This document shows positions 59,714-64,000 of a stretch of 64,000 nt of DNA, piece by piece. Origin of the DNA: Capillimicrobium parvum (GTDB taxonomy: Bacteria; Actinomycetota; Thermoleophilia; Solirubrobacterales; Solirubrobacteraceae). The notes under the pieces were generated by a model. It saw nothing but the letters and a program-made list of their open reading frames with translations, ran no database searches and was not told where the DNA came from. The stretch lies in NCBI RefSeq assembly GCF_021172045.1, contig NZ_CP087164.1, positions 2,852,001 to 2,916,000 on the forward strand, read 5' to 3'. The position numbers and the translations under genes are program-made. Positions within the stretch are counted from its first letter, which is position 1, and every line of letters starts with the position of its first letter.

Positions 59714-60019
59714 TCAGCGCAGGCCGCGCCCGCCGCGGATGCCCTGGCCGCCCCGCAGCCCGCGGCCCCCGCCGCCGCGCAGACCGCGCCCGCCGCGCGC
59801 GCCCTGGCCCCCGCGCATGCCCTGGCCGCCGCGGATGCCCTGGCCGCCCCGCAGGCCCCCGCCGCCGCGAATGCCCTGGCCGCCTCCCATGCCCTGCCGG
59901 AGGGCGCCACGCTGCACCCGCTGCGCGCCGGTGATGCTTCGCTGGGCGAGCCGCAAGCCTCGCGCAGCCTGGTTCAGCCGGATCTGGGCCCGCACGTGGG
60001 CCATCGCCTTCGGACGCAT
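59714..60019 (-). CDS. Gly/Arg-rich repeat protein
   Basis: A 101-residue protein. Residues 1-44 form a basic, amphipathic-looking helix region (MRPKAMAHVRAQIRLNQAAR). Residues 45-101 are repeats of a GGQGIRGG-like hexamer (GGQGMRGGQGARGG, LRGGQGIRGGRGLR), reminiscent of RGG motifs or of a glycine-rich structural/precursor peptide. ATG 60019 has an excellent GAGAGGAG site and a plausible promoter upstream (60052-60080), so the gene is very likely real despite its composition. It is the first gene of the 20-kb operon, 17 nt before the M4 peptidase, making it a candidate substrate or partner of that protease. No family is recognised. Confidence 0.65.
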   Translation of the reverse strand: MRPKAMAHVRAQIRLNQAARGLRLAQRSITGAQRVQRGALRQGMGGGQGIRGGGGLRGGQGIRGGQGMRGGQGARGGRGLRGGGGRGLRGGQGIRGGRGLR

Positions 60020-60051
60020 GTCGCTCCTCTCGGGCCGGACGTTGCGCAGCC

Positions 60052-60080
60052 AGTGTCCGGCGCCGGCGGCACCCGATCAA
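60052..60080 (-). promoter_or_regulatory. Candidate promoter of the 20-kb lipid-synthase operon
   Basis: On the minus strand TTGATC (60075-60080) and GACACT (60052-60057) are separated by 17 nt, a standard -35/-10 layout. Transcription would begin about 25 nt before the ATG at 60019, leaving room for its ribosome binding site. Every downstream gene to 39812 is on the same strand with gaps of 25 nt or less. Confidence 0.45.
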
Positions 60081-60145
60081 CGGCATGAGAGCTTTTGTGG
60101 AGGAACCGTCATCGGTGACGCGGGCCGCGATCAGCCGGCCGCGCG

Positions 60146-60298
60146 CGAGCGCCGTCTCCGCGCTCGCCGTCTCCGCCCGAGCCCACCGTCCCCGTCCGAG
60201 CCCGCCGTCTCCGTCCGAGCCCGCCGTCTCCGTCCGAGCCCGCCGTCTCCGTCCGCGCTCGCCGTCTCCGTCCCAGCCCGCGTCTCCGCGCCCGTCTC
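60146..60298. repeat. 19-bp minisatellite
   Basis: About eight imperfect copies of a 19-bp unit containing CCGTCTCCG. The central copies (60186-60280) keep an exact 19-bp period, while the outer ones are 15-18 bp apart. They lie in the 295-bp gap between the alpha/beta hydrolase stop (60315) and the lipid operon start. Units abut without spacers, so this is not a CRISPR array. Position 60081-60145 shows nothing else. Confidence 0.75.
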
Positions 60299-60314
60299 GG
60301 GCCTGCCGGCTCCG

Positions 60315-61214
60315 TCAGCCCGGGGCGGCCTCGGCCCGCGCCACGAGCGCCGCGATCCGCTCGGCCAGCCGCGGCCAGACCGCGCGCGGCAGGTCGTGGC
60401 CCATCCCCTCGACGAGCAGCAGCTCGGCGCCCGGGATGGCGGCGGCCGTCGCTCGTCCCCCGTCCGGGCTGACGAGCGGATCGCGGTCGCCGTGGATCAC
60501 GAGCGACGGCACCGCAAGGGTCCGCAGCCGCGCCGTCCGGTCCGGTGCGGTGAGCAGCGCGACGAGCTGGCGCGAGACGCCGGCCGGGTCGTACCCGCGG
60601 TCGTACGCACACGCCGCGCGGTCGCGGGCCGCCTCCTCGTCGAACGGGAAGCCCGTCGAGCCGACCACCCGTGCGATGTGCACGGCCCGCGCGATTGCCG
60701 CCTCCCGCGTGCGCGCCGGCGGCGCGAGCACCGCCGCCATCGCTCTGGGCGTGGACGTGCCCACGCGGCGATCGCCGGTCGACGCCATGATCGAGGTGAG
60801 CGAGCGGACCCGGTGGGGGTGGCTGAGCGCGACGGTCTGGGCGATGGCTCCGCCGAGCGACGCGCCGACGAGGTGGGCGCGACCCAGGCCGAGCGCGTCC
60901 ATGAGGCGGACGGCATCGAGGGCGAGGTCGCCGATCGTGTACGCCACCGACGACCGGTCGCCGCGCATCACGGCGGCCGCATCGCCCGCCGGCAGGTGGT
61001 CCAGGTGCGTCGAGAGGCCGATGTCGCGGTTGTCGTAGCGGATGACGTGGTGGCCGCGCCGGGCCAGGTCGGTGCACAGCTCCTGGGGCCATCCGAGCAT
61101 CTGCATGGCCAGGCCCATGATGAGCAGGACCGGCGGTCCGGCCGGCCGGCCGAACGTCTCGAACGCCAGCTCGACGTCGCCCGCCGTCGCCCATCGCACG
61201 CCTGTTCCGGCCAC
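60315..61214 (-). CDS. Alpha/beta hydrolase
   Basis: A 299-residue alpha/beta hydrolase of the esterase/aclacinomycin-methylesterase-like kind: VLLIMGLAMQMLGWP near the oxyanion hole, RYDNRDIGLSTHLD, nucleophile in HLVGASLGGAIAQ, acid in VIHGDRDPLVSPDGG and His in EGMGHDLPRAVWP. The elbow is GASLG rather than GHSxG. The substrate is unknown. The start is GTG 61214; TAGGGT (61224-61229 region, minus strand) lies 9 nt upstream. It precedes the minisatellite and is separate from the lipid operon. Confidence 0.85.
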   Translation of the reverse strand: MAGTGVRWATAGDVELAFETFGRPAGPPVLLIMGLAMQMLGWPQELCTDLARRGHHVIRYDNRDIGLSTHLDHLPAGDAAAVMRGDRSSVAYTIGDLALDAVRLMDALGLGRAHLVGASLGGAIAQTVALSHPHRVRSLTSIMASTGDRRVGTSTPRAMAAVLAPPARTREAAIARAVHIARVVGSTGFPFDEEAARDRAACAYDRGYDPAGVSRQLVALLTAPDRTARLRTLAVPSLVIHGDRDPLVSPDGGRATAAAIPGAELLLVEGMGHDLPRAVWPRLAERIAALVARAEAAPG

Positions 61215-61223
61215 AATGACCCG

Positions 61224-61229
61224 ACCCTA
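61224..61229 (-). promoter_or_regulatory. -10 element upstream of the alpha/beta hydrolase
   Basis: TAGGGT on the minus strand ends 9 nt before GTG 61214; no ribosome binding site is visible. Confidence 0.35.
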
Positions 61230-61244
61230 CGCCCACGGGCCCGC

Positions 61245-62456
61245 TCACCGGGGGTGCCGGTCGAACGGCATGAGGTACGCCTCGAGCTCCTCGCCGGCCT
61301 CGAGCAGCGCGGCGCGCTGCAGGGCGTCGCTGCCGTAGCGGTCGCGGACCGCGTCGACCACGGCGTCGAGGGCGGGATGGTCGACGCCGTCGAACGGCAG
61401 CTCGAGCTGGACCCCGCCGACCGCCTCCTCGATGTTCGTCACCGCCACGCCCAGGAGGGTGATGCCCCGCTGCTCGATCGCCGGTTGCGCGGCGCGGAGC
61501 AGCCGGCGCAGCGTGGCGAGGACCGGCCGCGTGAGCGCCGTCGCGCGGGCGAGCGTGCGCGAGCGCGAGGCCCGAGTGTAGTCGCCGAAGCGCACCCGCA
61601 GCACGACGGTCCGTCCGATCCGGCCCGCCGCGCGCATGCGCCGCATGACGCGGTCGGTGAGCGCGACGAGCGTGGCGTCGAGCTCCTCGGGCGTACGGAG
61701 GCCCCGCCCGAGCGCCCGCTGGGACCCGAACGACCGCCGGCGGCGCCCGCGCCGGACCGCGCGTGGATCGCGGTCCTGCGCGAGCGCGTGCAGGCGCCGG
61801 CCGCCGGCGAGCCCGAGCAGCCGCACCAGACCGGCCTCGCCGAAGCGGGCGAGGTCGCCGATCGTCCGGATGCCGTGGCGGTTCAGCCGACGCTGCGTCG
61901 CCGGGCCGACGCCCCACATCCGCTCGACCGGCAGCGGATGCAGGAACGCGAGCTCGGTGCCGGGCGCCACGAGCAGCAGCCCGTCCGGCTTGGCGGCGCC
62001 GCTGGCGATCTTGGCCACGTGCTTGCTGGTCGCCGCGCCGATGCTGATCGGCAGCCCGACCTCGCGCCGCACGTCCGTGCGCAGGCGGCGGGCGATCTGC
62101 TCCGGCGTGCCGGTGATCGCCTCCAGCCCGGTGACGTCGAGGAACGCCTCGTCGATCGAGATCTGCTCGACGACCGGCGCGGCCTCGTCGAGGATCGCGA
62201 ACACCTCGCGGCTGGCCTCGACGTACGCCGAGAACCGCGGTCGCACCACGACCGCGTCGGGGCACATCTGCCGCGCCCGCCTGCCGCCCATCGCCGACCG
62301 CACCCCGCACGCGCGCGCCTCATAGCTCGCGGCGAGCACCACGCCGCCGCCGACGATGACCGGGCGTCCCCGCAGCCGCGGGTCGTCGCGCTGCTCGACC
62401 GACGCGAAGAAGGCGTCGAGGTCGGCGTGGAGGATCGCGGGACGTGACACGAACAC
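61245..62456 (-). CDS. dinB: DNA polymerase IV (Y-family, DinB)
   Basis: A 403-residue translesion polymerase. Palm-domain carboxylates are in ILHADLDAFFASVEQRDD and VEQISIDEAFLDVTG; GRPVIVGGGVVLAASYEARA and ARACGVRSAMGGRRA give the finger loop. The helix-hairpin-helix is MWGVGPATQRRLNRHGI, and a little-finger domain completes it. It copies past damaged bases at low fidelity. The frame is open to GTG 62489, but GTG 62456 is preferred because GGGAG lies about 7 nt before it and family members start a few residues before the first motif; GTG 62450 is also possible. An SOS box overlaps this start. Confidence 0.9.
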   Translation of the reverse strand: MFVSRPAILHADLDAFFASVEQRDDPRLRGRPVIVGGGVVLAASYEARACGVRSAMGGRRARQMCPDAVVVRPRFSAYVEASREVFAILDEAAPVVEQISIDEAFLDVTGLEAITGTPEQIARRLRTDVRREVGLPISIGAATSKHVAKIASGAAKPDGLLLVAPGTELAFLHPLPVERMWGVGPATQRRLNRHGIRTIGDLARFGEAGLVRLLGLAGGRRLHALAQDRDPRAVRRGRRRRSFGSQRALGRGLRTPEELDATLVALTDRVMRRMRAAGRIGRTVVLRVRFGDYTRASRSRTLARATALTRPVLATLRRLLRAAQPAIEQRGITLLGVAVTNIEEAVGGVQLELPFDGVDHPALDAVVDAVRDRYGSDALQRAALLEAGEELEAYLMPFDRHPR

Positions 62457-62463
62457 ATGTTCG
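62450..62463. promoter_or_regulatory. SOS (LexA) box over the dinB start
   Basis: CGAACACATGTTCG matches the Gram-positive LexA consensus CGAAC-N4-GTTCG exactly. It covers or abuts the likely dinB start codons (62456, 62450), so LexA would block initiation there and release it after DNA damage. Confidence 0.75.
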
Positions 62464-62604
62464 CTCCCGAGCCGGACGACCCGCAGCACGGACCGTCCCC
62501 GCGCGGCGTGGCGCCACGCGTTCGCACCTTGGGGCCCCGGCCGTCGCGCCCGAGCCCGACGAGCTCCTGCTGCCGCGCCCGTCCGGCCGGGGAGGCCTGA
62601 GCAC

Positions 62605-62610
62605 TACCTT
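62605..62610 (+). promoter_or_regulatory. -10 element of a leaderless promoter
   Basis: TACCTT ends 6 nt before ATG 62617 with no ribosome binding site. Confidence 0.45.
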
Positions 62611-62616
62611 TGACCC

Positions 62617-64000
62617 ATGGCGAGCGTGCGGCACACCGGCAACGTGCCCGGCCTCGACGATGAGCTGCTGTACCCGCGGCTGAGCGAGGAGAAGCTCGAG
62701 GGCCTCGCCCGGAAGGGGCGGCGGCGCTCGTTCGAGCCGGGCGACGTCCTCTACGCGGACGGCCAGCGCGACGCCCCGTTCTACGTGATCGAGCGGGGCC
62801 TGGTCGAGTTCGTCGTCCACAAGCCCGGCAAGGAGATCCTCGTCGCCCGCGCGGACGCCCGGACGTTCATCGGCGACATCGCCGTCTTCACCGGCGAGCC
62901 GACGCTGACCGCCTGCGTGGCGGCCGAACCGACCGACGTCATCGAGTTCGACCGGCCCGGGCTGCGGAGCCTGCTCGGCGGCTCGCCCGAGTTCGGCGAG
63001 ATGGTCCTGCGCACGCTGCTCGCGCGTCGCGACTGGCACGAGGGCGAGGGCTACGGCGTCCCGCGCCTGATCGCCTCCCGCAACTCGCGACGCGCGTTCG
63101 AGGTGCGGGACCTGCTCGAGCGCAACCTGCTGCCGGTCCGCTGGTACGACGTCGACACCGATCCCGACAGCGCCGCGATGCTCGAGTGGCTGCACATCGA
63201 GCCCGCGGACACGCCGGTGCTCGTGCACGGCGCGACGGTGCTGCGCAACCCGTCCGCCGCGCAGGTGGCGCGCGACCTCGGGCTGCGCGCGGAGGTCGAC
63301 GGCGAGCGGTTCGACCTCGTCGTCCTCGGCGCCGGTCCGGCGGGCCTCGCCGCCGCGGTGTACGGCGGCTCGGAGGGGCTGCGGACGCTCGTCGTCGAGG
63401 CGTGGGCGCCGGGCGGCCAGGCGGGCACGAGCACGCGCATCGAGAACTACCTCGGGTTCCCGACCGGCATCTCCGGCGCCGATCTGACGCGCAAGGCCAC
63501 GCTGCAGGCCCGCCGCTTCGACGCGGTCCTGTCGAGCTTCCACCGGGCGGTCGAGCTCGCGGACGGGCCGGAAGGGCTCGTGCGCATCGACCTCGACGAC
63601 GGCCAGCACGTCCTCGCCCGCACCGTGGTCCTGGCGACCGGCGCGCGCTGGCGCGAACTGCGGGCCGAGGGCGTCGAGCGCTTCCGGGGCGCCGGCGTCT
63701 ACCACGCGGCCATGGCGACCGACGCCGAGCGCTGCCGCGGCGAGGACGTCATCGTCGTCGGCGGAGGCAACTCGGCGGGCCAGGCGGCGATGTACCTGGC
63801 CGCACGCGCGCGCAGCGTGCGGATCGTCGTGCGCGGCCCGGGCCTCGCGGCCTCGATGTCGCACTACCTCGTCGAGCGCATCGAGCGGTCCCGGACCGTC
63901 GAGGTGCTGACCGAGACCGAGGTGGCGGCGATCCACGGCAACGGCACGGTGGAGTCGGTGGTCCTGCGCGACCGGCGCGACGGCGCCGAGCAGCGGGTGC
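62617..64000 (+). CDS. cNMP-binding/thioredoxin-like/thioredoxin-reductase-like flavoprotein (3' end outside window)
   Basis: At least 461 codons, open at the window edge. Residues about 15-135 are a cyclic-nucleotide-binding domain (RRSFEPGDVLYADGQRDA, then GDIAVFTGEPTLTACVA). About 145-220 is a thioredoxin/glutaredoxin-like segment (SRRAFEVRDLLERNLLPVRW). From about 228 it is a thioredoxin-reductase-like FAD/NADPH domain (VVLGAGPAGLAAAVYGGSEG, GGQAGTSTRIENYLGFPTG, then VVGGGNSAGQAAMYLA). At the place of the redox CxxC of true thioredoxin reductases it reads YHAAMATDAERCRG, so only one Cys remains. It is probably a signalling or peroxide-handling flavoprotein rather than a thioredoxin reductase. 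Confidence 0.88.
   Translation, partial: MASVRHTGNVPGLDDELLYPRLSEEKLEGLARKGRRRSFEPGDVLYADGQRDAPFYVIERGLVEFVVHKPGKEILVARADARTFIGDIAVFTGEPTLTACVAAEPTDVIEFDRPGLRSLLGGSPEFGEMVLRTLLARRDWHEGEGYGVPRLIASRNSRRAFEVRDLLERNLLPVRWYDVDTDPDSAAMLEWLHIEPADTPVLVHGATVLRNPSAAQVARDLGLRAEVDGERFDLVVLGAGPAGLAAAVYGGSEGLRTLVVEAWAPGGQAGTSTRIENYLGFPTGISGADLTRKATLQARRFDAVLSSFHRAVELADGPEGLVRIDLDDGQHVLARTVVLATGARWRELRAEGVERFRGAGVYHAAMATDAERCRGEDVIVVGGGNSAGQAAMYLAARARSVRIVVRGPGLAASMSHYLVERIERSRTVEVLTETEVAAIHGNGTVESVVLRDRRDGAEQRV

Noticed and set aside
60146-60298. Possible CRISPR array
   Set aside because: The 19-bp units abut directly with no unique spacers and no cas genes are near.
1-64000. Prophage, transposon or integrated element
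   Set aside because: No integrase, transposase, terminal repeats, tRNA attachment site or composition shift was seen. Even the lipid cluster matches its surroundings in base use.

Overview
The window is chromosomal DNA of a very GC-rich actinobacterium. Codon third positions are almost all G or C, GTG starts are common, and at least a dozen genes carry a TANNNT -10 element only 6-9 nt before the start codon with no ribosome binding site, so they look leaderless. The gene content (secreted YtoQ/NTF2-like/hypothetical families, an NhaA-DsbA fusion, a cyclic-nucleotide-binding thioredoxin-reductase-like flavoprotein) would fit Thermoleophilia/Solirubrobacterales. That placement is an inference from gene families, not a measurement. 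No rRNA, tRNA, CRISPR array, insertion sequence or phage gene was seen. No gene-free stretch exceeds 300 bases; the longest are 60020-60314 (19-bp minisatellite) and 36845-37072 (divergent promoter region).

Left part (1-36 kb) is a patchwork of short housekeeping and catabolic operons: a GMC oxidoreductase with a gluconate-dehydrogenase-subunit-3-like partner, a PQQ-type sugar dehydrogenase lipoprotein, YtoQ, a cystathionine gamma-lyase/synthase, a decayed copper amine oxidase joined head-to-head to a decayed TetR gene, the NhaA-DsbA fusion, a SUI1/YciH-like factor, a cupin plus a PEP-mutase-family enzyme, FtsH, a LysR/flavin-monooxygenase divergent pair, a LigA, secreted proteins including a gluzincin-type protease, a second (TfdB-like) flavin monooxygenase, a TetR-controlled beta-oxidation pair (thiolase and FadB/J-type enzyme) with an acyl-CoA dehydrogenase, an ArsR-SRPBCC pair, a nicotinamidase-like hydrolase and a cyclopropane-fatty-acid-synthase-like methyltransferase.

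The centrepiece is 35.7-60.0 kb. One minus-strand operon of about 20 kb runs from a promoter near 60052-60080 down to 39812. In order of transcription it encodes a Gly/Arg-rich repeat protein, a protealysin-type M4 metallopeptidase, a Pro/Thr-rich protein with a duplicated unknown module, a 2479-residue synthase (flavin-type ER barrel-KS-AT-KR-DH), a free KS, an AT-ACP-DH-phosphopantetheinyl-transferase protein, a free ACP, an alkaline-phosphatase-superfamily hydrolase, an alpha/beta hydrolase, a seven-repeat beta-propeller protein and an NAD-dependent epimerase-like reductase. Most junctions are 4-nt start/stop overlaps. A converging plus-strand operon (37073-39861) supplies a second alkaline-phosphatase-superfamily hydrolase and an acyl-CoA carboxylase carboxyltransferase, and runs 50 bp into the end of the big operon. 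A divergent MerR-like regulator with a degenerate cobalamin-type domain, and an emfourin-like M4-protease inhibitor, flank it. Together this looks like a self-contained iterative type I synthase of the polyunsaturated-fatty-acid/secondary-lipid kind, making its own extender unit, activating its own carrier protein and tailoring the product. A protease/inhibitor/repeat-peptide module is attached to it. The product is unknown.

Right end (60-64 kb): an alpha/beta hydrolase, DNA polymerase IV with an SOS box over its start, and a flavoprotein (cNMP-binding domain, thioredoxin-like segment, thioredoxin-reductase-like domain) that runs off the window.
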